DNA of 35,940 bases. Origin: Bacillus sp. ISL-37 (GTDB lineage: Bacteria; Bacillota; Bacilli; Bacillales; Cytobacillaceae). The stretch lies in contig NZ_JAGGQL010000011.1 in assembly GCF_018613315.1 (NCBI RefSeq), positions 99,136 through 135,075 of the forward strand, written 5' to 3'. Shown piece after piece: positions 6,794 through 14,713 of the stretch (position 1 is the first letter of the stretch; the number at the start of each line of letters is the position of its first letter). The translations under genes and the position numbers were made by a program. Below the pieces are notes generated by a model that saw only the letters and a program-made list of their open reading frames with translations, had not been told where the DNA came from and did not search any database.

Positions 6794-7732
6794 TTGATAG
6801 TTAAATCACGTGTTGAATCCCTTGAACTGCAGATTCTGAGGATACTGAATGCCCGAATGAACTTGTCTCCGAAAGAATACAGTAACTATCTCTACCTGGA
6901 AAAAGGTTATGAAGGAGAAGTAATTTTTGATCGCAGGATGGAGGAGATTGAAAAAGGCTTCTTGGTAATGAATGACCTGCTTCTTGAACATGGAAATACC
7001 AAATTTCAAATCGATTCCCTATTCATCTCCAAGATCACCCACTTGTTTGAAGTAAAGTATTTCGAAGGCGATTATTATACTGAAGGTGACAGGTGGTACA
7101 CCAGCAATGGAACAGAAATCAAGAATCCTTTACAACAAATGGAAAGAGCAGAGTCTCTCCTGCGAAGGTTGGTACGAGACCTTGGATTCAACATTAATAT
7201 CGAATCAACTCTAGTCTTCGTGAACCCGAACTTTTACCTCTATCAAGCTCCTCGTAATTTACCAATTATCTTTCCCAACCAGATTCCGAGACTACTTCAT
7301 AATCTGCAAAAACAAATTACCCCAATAAAAAATACTCATACAAATCTATCAGATAGGCTGCTTTCCCTGCATTCCCACGATTCACCGTATAAGAGGCTCC
7401 CTGAACATAATTTCGAGAAATTGAAGAAGGGAATAGCCTGTTCTCATTGTCATACATTGAATACAATAGTCACGAGAAAAACATTAATATGCAATAATTG
7501 CGGGAAGCGGGAAAATATTCATGAAGCAGTATTAAGAAGCGTTAGAGACCTTCAATTACTTTTTCCGGAAGAAGAATTTACAGTCAGCAAGATTCAAGAT
7601 TGGTGCAAATCAATCAAAACGAAAAAAGCCATCAGGAACATTCTTGTAGATGACTTTACATTGAGCGGCTGTGGCCGTAGTGCTCACTATACAATTAAAG
7701 AAAATAAAGAGGGTTATCTGCTATTAGAGTAA
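6794..7732 (+). CDS. NERD-domain protein with C-terminal zinc ribbon
   Basis: A 312-residue protein. An N-terminal nuclease-related (NERD, Pfam PF08378) domain begins near residue 37. Nuclease-core-like residues are seen in GYEGE (E40), QIDSLFI (D74) and FEVKYFEG (E86, K88). A four-Cys zinc ribbon, CSHC...CNNC, lies at about 216-236 and is followed by a helical tail. The family is common in Bacillaceae but its substrate is unknown. No signal peptide or membrane segment is present. TTG 6794 is the likely start: GGAGG (6781-6785) lies 8 nt upstream and MIVKSRVESL matches how such proteins usually begin. An ATG at 6779 would overlap the ribosome-binding site. The gene is alone on its strand, and the 53-bp array follows it. 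Confidence 0.8.
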   Translation: MIVKSRVESLELQILRILNARMNLSPKEYSNYLYLEKGYEGEVIFDRRMEEIEKGFLVMNDLLLEHGNTKFQIDSLFISKITHLFEVKYFEGDYYTEGDRWYTSNGTEIKNPLQQMERAESLLRRLVRDLGFNINIESTLVFVNPNFYLYQAPRNLPIIFPNQIPRLLHNLQKQITPIKNTHTNLSDRLLSLHSHDSPYKRLPEHNFEKLKKGIACSHCHTLNTIVTRKTLICNNCGKRENIHEAVLRSVRDLQLLFPEEEFTVSKIQDWCKSIKTKKAIRNILVDDFTLSGCGRSAHYTIKENKEGYLLLE

Positions 7733-7770
7733 GTATATGAAAAAGGTATCCTTCTGGAGGAAATTCAAAA

Positions 7771-8213
7771 AGCCATTCAAGGTTAAATGCAGCCTTATAC
7801 ACCTCATTTCACCTACATAAGGGAACATTTAAAGGCTAAATGTACCCTTATACATCGAATTTCATCTACATAAGGGCACATTTGAAGGCTAAATGTACCC
7901 TTATACATTGCACTTCACCAACATAAGGGCACATTTAAAGGCTAAATGTACCCTTATACATTGCATTTCACCTACATAAGGGAACATTTAAAGGCTAAAT
8001 GCACCCTTATGCACCGCGTTTCATCTACATAAGGGAACATTTAAAGGCTAAATGTACCCTTATGCACCGCAATTCATCTACATAAGGGTACATTTCAAGT
8101 GTTAAATGTACCCTTATGCATCGTATTTCACCTACATAAGGGAACATTTGAAGGCTAAATGTACCCTTATGCACCGCGATTCATCTACATAAGGGCACAT
8201 TTCAAGGTTTAAT
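7771..8213. repeat. Tandem array of eight 53-bp hairpin units plus edge half-units
   Basis: ACATAAGGG starts at 7815, 7868, 7921, 7974, 8027, 8080, 8134 and 8187: steps of 53 with a single 54. Each unit holds an inverted repeat, ATAAGGGNACATTT paired with AAATGTACCCTTAT (14-bp arms, 7-8-nt loop). A right-arm-like half-unit begins the array at about 7774 and a left-arm half-unit ends it, touching the stop codon of the leftward dacC-like gene at 8217. It fills the gap between two convergent genes. No other terminator was seen for either gene, so the hairpins may serve that role. Confidence 0.93.
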
Positions 8214-8216
8214 GCG

Positions 8217-9695
8217 CTATCTTGCAAGTATCCTAACGATTCTATCCTCAAACTTCCTGCCATCTCGATCATCCAGCAGGTTATTCAGCAAGACGGAAAA
8301 AATAAGAGTATCCCCACTGTTTGTTTTTACATATCCGGCTAGCGTACTTACACCTGTCAGTGTCCCTGTTTTAGCGGATACACGATCCTTAAGGTGCTCT
8401 TCTTTCAGCCTATTACGCATTGTTCCTCCGACCATTCTGAGCTCAACTCCGGCAACTGGAAGTGAATGCTGGAAAGCAGGGAACCATTTCTCCTTTTGTG
8501 CAAGGTATAGTAGTTTTGTGATTTCATTGGCTGGAATGAGATTAGCGTGAGAGATTCCGGATCCGTCTCGCAACACAAGCCGGCTGGTGTCAATCCCGAT
8601 TCGGGAAAGCTCAGCAGCCATAACCTCAAGTCCTTTTTCCCAGCTGCCTTCACCATGAACGACCTTGCCCATTTCCTTAACAAGCACTTCAGCATGTCCG
8701 TTATTGCTTAATTTCATGAATGGTATCATCAGGTCTGCAAGCGGCATGGATTTATGAGAAATTAACCTGGTCATTGTCTCTGTCGCACGTCCCGTTATTA
8801 TTTTCCCAACTACTTTTATCCCATGTTCTTCTAATGACTTTTGAAAGATACTTCCTGCATACAAGGAAGGCTCCCAGACGGCAACCCATTCTCTTGCTTT
8901 ATGAGCGCCAGCCGGGATCGTTCCCCTTACTAAAATACTATTCGACCCATGCTCTCGTTCAATTATTATGTCATGTTCTCCCTCGGAATCTACTGTTACC
9001 GTTTCATTTAAGATTTTTACATAATCGGTTTCAGGTTCAAGTGAAATGTTTGCTGCTTTTCCTTTCTTGCCTGGTAAAATATTGACAATAACAGTGCCTG
9101 CATCATAATCCTGGTTTGGCGAAGCAGTAAGGGCAGAAACCTGGGCTCCATAATATTGATGTTCGTCATTCCAGGTAAGGTCTTTAGAATAACGGACATC
9201 ATCATACCAGCTATCATCAGCCACTAAATCGCCAGAGACCTTCTTGATTCCCTTATTCTTAAGTTTTAGTGCCATTTCATCAAAGTCTGCTGGAAGCAGG
9301 GTCGGATCACCCATTCCTTTTAGAACAAGGTCACCCGCAAGAGTCCCGCCGTCAATTTTTCCATCTGCCAGTACTTCGGTTGTAAAGCGGTATTCTTCCC
9401 CTAAAACTGAAAACGCCGCTGCAGCTGTAAACATTTTCAGCACCGAAGCAGGCTGCAACCGAGTATCCCCAATATGCTCGTACAAAAGCTTTCCCTCTTC
9501 GGCAGACCTGATGCTGACACCAGCCAAAGCTCCATCAAGTACCGGCTCATTTGTTAACAGCTTACCTATTTCTATGGACAACTCACCACTTGGCTCAACA
9601 GCCCTGGCCGGCGGTTCTTCAGTATGAAAAAACGGAATGATGGCTAAGATGATAACGAGTGAAAATATGATGATTGCTGTAGATTTTTGTTTCAA
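8217..9695 (-). CDS. dacC: D-alanyl-D-alanine carboxypeptidase/endopeptidase, PBP4a type (S13)
   Basis: A 492-residue class C low-molecular-weight penicillin-binding protein; B. subtilis DacC is 491. The N-terminal hydrophobic segment (IIIFSLVIILAIIPFF) is a signal peptide or anchor. Active-site motifs are all present: SVLK (S84, K87), SNN in the middle third and KTG at 442. It trims or hydrolyses peptidoglycan cross-links outside the membrane. The start is TTG 9695. AAAGGAG lies 12 nt upstream, a long spacing, and no better in-frame start was seen. The stop codon abuts the 53-bp hairpin array. Confidence 0.92.
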   Translation of the reverse strand: MKQKSTAIIIFSLVIILAIIPFFHTEEPPARAVEPSGELSIEIGKLLTNEPVLDGALAGVSIRSAEEGKLLYEHIGDTRLQPASVLKMFTAAAAFSVLGEEYRFTTEVLADGKIDGGTLAGDLVLKGMGDPTLLPADFDEMALKLKNKGIKKVSGDLVADDSWYDDVRYSKDLTWNDEHQYYGAQVSALTASPNQDYDAGTVIVNILPGKKGKAANISLEPETDYVKILNETVTVDSEGEHDIIIEREHGSNSILVRGTIPAGAHKAREWVAVWEPSLYAGSIFQKSLEEHGIKVVGKIITGRATETMTRLISHKSMPLADLMIPFMKLSNNGHAEVLVKEMGKVVHGEGSWEKGLEVMAAELSRIGIDTSRLVLRDGSGISHANLIPANEITKLLYLAQKEKWFPAFQHSLPVAGVELRMVGGTMRNRLKEEHLKDRVSAKTGTLTGVSTLAGYVKTNSGDTLIFSVLLNNLLDDRDGRKFEDRIVRILAR

Positions 9696-9810
9696 TTTTT
9701 TTGGACACTCCTTTCATTTCTCAACTGTATTCGACAGTAAATTTCCCAATAACCAACTAGTAAAGTCTATGATATTGTTTTAAATAATATAAGGTTCAGG
9801 AGGCAAAAAA

Positions 9811-10011
9811 ATGTACCGATACTTTTTGAATACCTTACTCATTCTAGCCATCGGAGCAGGATTTTACTTCTATGTCCAACTGATTTTTTCAAAGGTGACA
9901 GACCCATTGTACGGAACATTGGCGCTTCTAGCAGGCTGCCTGTTTGCGGCTGGTATTTCAAGAGAACTTCTGTTCATTGCATATTCAAGGAGAGAAAATA
10001 GAGAGATTTAA
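9811..10011 (+). CDS. Small two-helix membrane protein
   Basis: 66 residues starting MYRYFLNTLLILAIG, with two hydrophobic stretches (about 6-28 and 34-56) and a basic C-terminus (SRRENREI). AGGAGG lies 7 nt before the ATG and a terminator follows at once, which supports a real gene. I do not recognise the family and assign no function. It is divergent from dacC with a 115-bp gap. Confidence 0.68.
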   Translation: MYRYFLNTLLILAIGAGFYFYVQLIFSKVTDPLYGTLALLAGCLFAAGISRELLFIAYSRRENREI

Positions 10012-10020
10012 CTTGGAAAT

Positions 10021-10076
10021 AAAAATACTCCTTTTGAACATCCTTTAATTATGGGAAGTTCAATGGGAGTATTTTT
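10021..10076. terminator. Bidirectional terminator between the small membrane gene and gerC
   Basis: AAAAATACTCC and GGGAGTATTTTT form the outer stem. A second inner pairing TTGAAC/GTTCAA lengthens it. A runs on the left and T runs on the right fit termination from both sides. Confidence 0.75.
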
Positions 10077-10133
10077 GAATTAATATCGGGTCACTGGAAA
10101 ATCGAGGCAGGAGAATATCCGGGATCGGATCGC

Positions 10134-11258
10134 CTATTCTATAATTCCATGTCCAATAATTTCTACATTCACTTTTGGGGTGATTGAAATATTTGGATAT
10201 ACACTTTTCCAATCCACGCGCTGCCAATAATCATTGTGGAGCGAAATAAGTCGCCGGCCAATGCCGAAGCTGTCGCTGTTCGCTTCTTGAAGTTTCTTTA
10301 TGGCAGTTTCTGCGTCTTTTGTGAGTATCTCAGAAAGCTCTTCATTCAGAAACTTGATTTCTTGTTTATTATACAATTGATTTCTGGCATACTCAGTAAG
10401 TGAAATTTTTAATTTTAGATTGATGTTAACTTTTACTTCTTCATTTTCAATCGTTACTTCCAACCTTTTCTTTGCTTTTTTCACATTGAGAGAAACAAAT
10501 TCACGAAGATCAGAATCATCGTGATTTGCAATTTTCTTTGTGAAGGAAACTGTCTTCCCAGTGTGGCCGTCCATCAATAGAAATATTTCCGCCTCATCAC
10601 CTGATAAAATATGTCCTGTAAATTTACGTTCATTAAATAATGCTATTCCTTCTACATTTGCCAAAGTCCCACCTTCTTCCTGGCTTATATAAGGGAGACT
10701 CAAATCTTCACCTGGATCAAACATTTCAGCGCAAATCGATTGGATATTTTCCTCTGGTATAAGTAATGAATCCTCCTGGCTTTCTAATAGCTCAAATAGG
10801 TATTCACTTATTTTTTGGTCCTTAATATTAAGCTCGAGAATTCCCTTCCCCATACCTTCCGCAATAACAACTTTAGCGCTAAGGGAGCTTTTTGGGTCTC
10901 GATAAAATAAATCAAGAACTGGATATATATCTTCTTTTGCTAGTTTATTTCCAATAATGAGTACTCTGAGTTTTGAGGCATCAAATGTTTTTGAAACTCT
11001 TTTGTCTATATCTCCTCTTGCTTTTCTAGGTGTATCTCCAATCCCAGTGATAATCTGGTAGGTTTCTGCTGATCCCTCTCCTTGGTCTGCCTTTTTTATA
11101 ATCGGGGAAGAAACTGTATCGATTATTCTTCCATCCGTATCCAAGTCAAAACTGGCAGCCAAGTATAACCTTACATCCTTCAATAAATTTTGATCCCAGC
11201 ATGCGCTTAAAAAGATTGTCATGAATGCGATGCATAAGAAATTACTTGGCCTGATCAT
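10134..11258 (-). CDS. Germinant receptor lipoprotein, Ger(x)C family
   Basis: A 374-residue C subunit of a GerA-type nutrient germination receptor. The N-terminus MIRPSNFLCIAFMTIFLSAC is a lipoprotein signal with lipobox LSAC (Cys20 lipidated). WDQ follows directly, the usual WD(x) start of the mature protein. ATG 11258 is chosen over an upstream ATG at 11303 because it places the signal at the N-terminus and has AAAGGAAAG upstream. It overlaps the end of the gerB-type gene by 17 nt, so the genes are translationally linked. The protein sits on the outer face of the spore inner membrane. Confidence 0.9.
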   Translation of the reverse strand: MIRPSNFLCIAFMTIFLSACWDQNLLKDVRLYLAASFDLDTDGRIIDTVSSPIIKKADQGEGSAETYQIITGIGDTPRKARGDIDKRVSKTFDASKLRVLIIGNKLAKEDIYPVLDLFYRDPKSSLSAKVVIAEGMGKGILELNIKDQKISEYLFELLESQEDSLLIPEENIQSICAEMFDPGEDLSLPYISQEEGGTLANVEGIALFNERKFTGHILSGDEAEIFLLMDGHTGKTVSFTKKIANHDDSDLREFVSLNVKKAKKRLEVTIENEEVKVNINLKLKISLTEYARNQLYNKQEIKFLNEELSEILTKDAETAIKKLQEANSDSFGIGRRLISLHNDYWQRVDWKSVYPNISITPKVNVEIIGHGIIE

Positions 11259-12354
11259 AGTGGATCTTTCCTTTCGCTGTTTTTTTAAACAGGTATGAGA
11301 CAAGCAGTAAGAGAATAGGGAAAAGAAGAAAGGCGAAGCTGGCTTTTGTTATATATCCACTCATAGATTTAGCGAAAAGAATATTGGACTCTGCAAATAA
11401 CGATAATCCAAAACAAATTAAAGCAACAAAATAAATCAGCTTTTTATGTTGTGCCTTTTTAAATAAACTCTTGCCACACTTTGCTGCCAAAAACAGATAG
11501 CTACTAAAAGATGTGAAAACCATGATTATCCATATTGAGAGGAATAACAAGTCCGTTCGCTCAATGACCTTAAAGGTATAAGACTTTAGCATATATAACA
11601 GAGGTTCTGGTATAATCTTCAATTCATCTGGACTGAAATACATGAAACTGACGAGTAGCAGATAGGCATATAAAAGCGTAATAAACAAATTTGCAAAAGT
11701 CATTGCCTTGAACTTTTTTCTGTTTGACCCCATTACTAACGGGAAAATCATTAGGACTGCTTCAAATCCGAGCATGGACAGGAAGGCATCTTTGCTACCA
11801 AAAAATATATCTTTTATGCCACTCTGGCCGATCGGTAGGATGTAGTATATGTTTGCATCTTTTAATGTGTAGGAAACTAGCAAAAAGAGAATAACCATTA
11901 GGGGTGTAACCAACGTAAAAAAACGAGCTAATACATTCAAACCGTCTATGCATAAATAAATCCCAGTCAGAACCAATAACGCCCCAATAATCCAGTTAGG
12001 TGTATAGGGAAGTATCCATCGGTCGATAATCCCAATATAAAGAACTAAAATTAAGCTTCCGACACTTATGAAATATAGGGAGTAAAATAGAGAGATTACT
12101 TTACCTATCTTTTTGCCAAGTAGCAAATTAGAAATTTCAAGAAGGTTTTGTGAGTCAAATCTCTTGAATAGGAGCAAATAAGCAATTAATAAACCCTGTA
12201 CCAGCACTCCGGCAATGAGAATGGAAATCCATCCATCTGAATGGACAGAATTATGCATATCATATGGTAGCGAAAGTACGCCAACCCCTGATTGGGTATG
12301 GATGAGCAAGAAGAAATATTGCTGATATGTGATCATATCTTTATTATTGTCCAT
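11242..12354 (-). CDS. Germinant receptor permease-like subunit, GerB family (endospore germination permease)
   Basis: A 370-residue integral membrane protein of the APC superfamily with about ten transmembrane helices. The N-terminus ITYQQYFFLLIHTQSGVGVLSLPYDMHN is the GerB family signature. B subunits bind amino-acid germinants. It overlaps gerA by 11 nt and gerC by 17 nt, a tight tricistronic unit. The germinant cannot be predicted from sequence. Confidence 0.92.
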   Translation of the reverse strand: MDNNKDMITYQQYFFLLIHTQSGVGVLSLPYDMHNSVHSDGWISILIAGVLVQGLLIAYLLLFKRFDSQNLLEISNLLLGKKIGKVISLFYSLYFISVGSLILVLYIGIIDRWILPYTPNWIIGALLVLTGIYLCIDGLNVLARFFTLVTPLMVILFLLVSYTLKDANIYYILPIGQSGIKDIFFGSKDAFLSMLGFEAVLMIFPLVMGSNRKKFKAMTFANLFITLLYAYLLLVSFMYFSPDELKIIPEPLLYMLKSYTFKVIERTDLLFLSIWIIMVFTSFSSYLFLAAKCGKSLFKKAQHKKLIYFVALICFGLSLFAESNILFAKSMSGYITKASFAFLLFPILLLLVSYLFKKTAKGKIHYDQAK

Positions 12355-13837
12355 CTATCTTCCATCCTCTTGTATCCCGCTGTCTTTTAGTGTTTATAGC
12401 ACGGGAGTTTTTTGGTCGATCATTCATTTTCCAAAGCGGCAGCCTGAGGAATGTATCTTTTAAGTCCTTTAGGTGCAATGGAGCCAGCGGAGAAAAGAAA
12501 GGAACACCAAATGACTCTAATTTACAAAGCTTGATGAAAATTATGATCAACCCAAAAATCAAACCGACAAACCCCATGAATGATGCAGCAACCATAAGTG
12601 GAAACCTGATCAAGCGAACTGTCGTGCTCATTTCATTTGAGGGAACGACGAAGGCAGAAATAGCCGTTACAGCCACAATGACTATCATTATGTTAGAGAT
12701 GAGCCCGGCACTGACTACAGCATCTCCGATAACAAGACCACCAACGATGCCAATTGTCTGACCAACAGGCTTTGGAAGCCTGATTCCTGCTTCCCGGATC
12801 AGTTCAATCGTAATCTCCATTAAGAAGGCCTCCAACAATGGGGGATAAGGTATTCCTTCCACTGATCCTTTCAATGACAAAATCAATTCATGTGGAATGA
12901 CTTCTAGGTGATATGCAATTATTGAGATATAAAATGCCGGAAAAGTAATCGCAATAATAAAGCTTACATATCTTAGCATCCTGATGAAGGTCGCCGATAT
13001 CCACCTGCTGTTGTAATCATCGGATGATTGGTAAAATGAAAAAAACGTCACTGGAAGAATTAATGCAGTAGGACTACCCTCACCAATCAAAGCTATCCTC
13101 CCTTCCATTAAATTTGCCATAGTCCTGTCAGGCCGTTCGGTGTTAATGATTTGAGGGAACAAAGAGAAGGGATCGTCTTCAATGAATTCTTCAATGTATC
13201 CTGGGCTTATTACCATATCAGTTGAGATGTAGGATAATCTTCTTTCTACTTCAGTGACAACCTCCTCGTCAGCGATTCCTCTAATAAACACAACTGCAAG
13301 CTTTGTTCTAGTTTTTTCACCTAACACGTGATATTTAACAGTAAAATCAGGATCTTTGATTTTTTGTCTTAAGAGACTGATATTTACCTCGAGATTTTCT
13401 ATGAAACCATCGTGAGAGCCACGGACAACATTTTCGTTCTGAGGCTCTTGTATCGCCCTTTGATTACTTTTAGGAAATTTGAATAGCCAGGATTCATTAC
13501 GGCCACATAGAAACAACACATATCCACCGTCAAGGATACCTTCTATAAGTTCTTTGTAATCGGGATTTTCCACGCCATTTAAAGATTGTAAATTTTCCCT
13601 GCTGACACTAGACCCATGTTCGAACAATGGTACCAATAAATATTCATTGAAATGTTCTTTTGAGACTAAGGTTTCAAGAAAGCAAAATATAAAGGATATG
13701 TCACCTTTAGAAAATTTCAATTCTTTAAAATCTGCTGTATGTTCGAACACAGATTTCACACTTTGGTAGATGCTATTGTAAATAGCTTGATCTTTCGTAT
13801 CCTGATGGAAGCTCTTCGGTAGCCTAAATTTTTTCAT
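12344..13837 (-). CDS. Germinant receptor subunit A, GerA family
   Basis: A 497-residue A subunit. A soluble N-terminal half (about 1-270) contains the RGIADEEVVTEVERRLSYI region. It is followed by membrane helices, with GSVEGIPYPPLLEAFLMEIT as the GerA-type P(F/Y)PP loop and GGLVIGDAVVSAGLISNIMIVIVAVTAIS after it. GerA subunits form oligomeric nutrient-gated ion channels in the spore inner membrane. It is the first gene of the operon. The operon is expected to be SigG-controlled in the forespore, but I could not find a convincing SigG promoter in 13838-13900. Confidence 0.92.
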   Translation of the reverse strand: MKKFRLPKSFHQDTKDQAIYNSIYQSVKSVFEHTADFKELKFSKGDISFIFCFLETLVSKEHFNEYLLVPLFEHGSSVSRENLQSLNGVENPDYKELIEGILDGGYVLFLCGRNESWLFKFPKSNQRAIQEPQNENVVRGSHDGFIENLEVNISLLRQKIKDPDFTVKYHVLGEKTRTKLAVVFIRGIADEEVVTEVERRLSYISTDMVISPGYIEEFIEDDPFSLFPQIINTERPDRTMANLMEGRIALIGEGSPTALILPVTFFSFYQSSDDYNSRWISATFIRMLRYVSFIIAITFPAFYISIIAYHLEVIPHELILSLKGSVEGIPYPPLLEAFLMEITIELIREAGIRLPKPVGQTIGIVGGLVIGDAVVSAGLISNIMIVIVAVTAISAFVVPSNEMSTTVRLIRFPLMVAASFMGFVGLIFGLIIIFIKLCKLESFGVPFFSPLAPLHLKDLKDTFLRLPLWKMNDRPKNSRAINTKRQRDTRGWKIDGQ

Positions 13838-13958
13838 AACTACACCACTTTTTATTGAAGTAAGTAAGCTTTAATTGTTAGAAGTAGTTATTCCAATTGA
13901 TTTGCCAAAATATACAAAGTAAGGGAGATGACGGGGCGAATCAAGGGCCATCTGGCAT

Positions 13959-13988
13959 TTGCGATTAAGTAAATCATGGGGGTATGAT
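13959..13988 (+). promoter_or_regulatory. csoR-like gene promoter with G-rich inverted repeat
   Basis: TTGCGA (13959-13964), an 18-bp spacer and TATGAT (13983-13988) suggest a promoter. ATCATGGGGGTATGAT (13973-13988) overlaps the -10; its GGGGGTAT core resembles the G/C-tract half of CsoR operators. Autoregulation is inferred. Confidence 0.45.
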
Positions 13989-14022
13989 AAAATAAGATTA
14001 AAAGATATAAGGGGGTTTTTAG

Positions 14023-14364
14023 ATGGACATTTTAGAGCCCGAAGTGAACCCATCTGAATGTGGTGACAGCTGTTGCTCATCAGAACGAAAGAGCCATCAC
14101 TCTGAAAAAACGAAAAAGAATCTCGTGACGAGATTGAATCGGATAGAAGGACAAATTCGCGGCATTAAAGGCCTGATTGAGAGAGATACGTATTGTGACG
14201 ATGTCATCACGCAGATTTCGGCAACACAGGCTGCTTTGAACAGTGTGGCCAAACTTTTGCTCGAAGGCCATATGAAATCATGCATTGTCGAACGGATCCA
14301 GGAAGGCGACAATGAAGTGGTTGATGAGCTGTTGACTACGATTGAGAAGTTGATGAAAAAATAA
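14023..14364 (+). CDS. csoR: CsoR/RcnR-family (DUF156) metal-sensing repressor, Cu(I)-sensor-like
   Basis: A 113-residue all-helical repressor. LVTRLNRIEGQIRGIKGLIERDTYC is the family hallmark. C58, H83 and C87 give the C-H-C Cu(I) ligand set of CsoR; Tyr57 and Glu90 match its second-shell residues as I recall them. The N-terminus (SECGDSCCSSERKSHH) adds three Cys and two His not found in the short B. subtilis CsoR and could bind extra metal. AAGGGGG precedes the ATG by 7 nt. No copZ or copA lies nearby, so the target is elsewhere or only itself. Assignment to copper is based on ligands, not context. Confidence 0.78.
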   Translation: MDILEPEVNPSECGDSCCSSERKSHHSEKTKKNLVTRLNRIEGQIRGIKGLIERDTYCDDVITQISATQAALNSVAKLLLEGHMKSCIVERIQEGDNEVVDELLTTIEKLMKK

Positions 14365-14377
14365 AAGGTTGTTTTGT

Positions 14378-14406
14378 TTTTCATTTAACTTAAAGTTCTG
14401 TATAAT
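14378..14406 (+). promoter_or_regulatory. Promoter of the rib operon
   Basis: TATAAT at 14401-14406 with TTTTCA at 14378-14383 (17-bp spacer) lies about 20 bp upstream of the riboswitch. Confidence 0.55.
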
Positions 14407-14427
14407 CAACTTTAACTTAATACATTC

Positions 14428-14563
14428 CTTCGGGGTCGGGTGAAATTCCCAACCGGCGGTGATGAAGCTTTCGCTTCTTAGTCCGTGACCCGGTTAACAT
14501 TTGTTAAACGGTGGATCTGGTGAAACTCCAGGGCCGACAGTTAAAGTCTGGATGGGAGAAGGA
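14428..14563 (+). promoter_or_regulatory. FMN riboswitch (RFN element)
   Basis: The conserved RFN blocks appear in order: CTTCGGGGTCGGGTGAAATTC, CCAACCGGCGGTGATGA, the variable CTTTCGCTT hairpin, AGTCCGTGACCCG, then GGTGGATCTGGTGAAACTCC, GGGCCGACAGT and AGTCTGGATGGGAGAAGGA. It binds FMN and represses the downstream riboflavin operon by premature termination at 14637-14670. Confidence 0.97.
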
Positions 14564-14634
14564 AAAAAACGAGGATTAAAAGAACGGGATCAGTATGCCC
14601 TTTTTTAACTCTCTAGTTTGACATTGCCTTTTTT

Positions 14635-14670
14635 AGGACCCCGAAGCAATTTTGTTTCGGGGTCTTTTTG
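14635..14670 (+). terminator. Riboswitch expression-platform terminator
   Basis: GACCCCGAA and TTCGGGGTC form a 9-bp stem followed by TTTTTGTTTTTT, between the aptamer and ribD. A weaker G3/C3 hairpin with a T6 tail lies at about 14585-14606. Confidence 0.85.
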
Positions 14671-14713
14671 TTTTTTAATTGCCCCAAGGAAAAATTAGAA
14701 AGGAGGTAGTCAG

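Noticed and set aside
7771-8213. CRISPR array
   Set aside because: Units are 53 bp end to end with the linkers also repeated; there are no unique spacers and no cas genes. The same holds for the arrays at 1-206 and 3535-3895.
12390-12761. 123-residue ORF opposite gerA
   Set aside because: It is a shadow of the gerA reading frame with no ribosome-binding site or domain.
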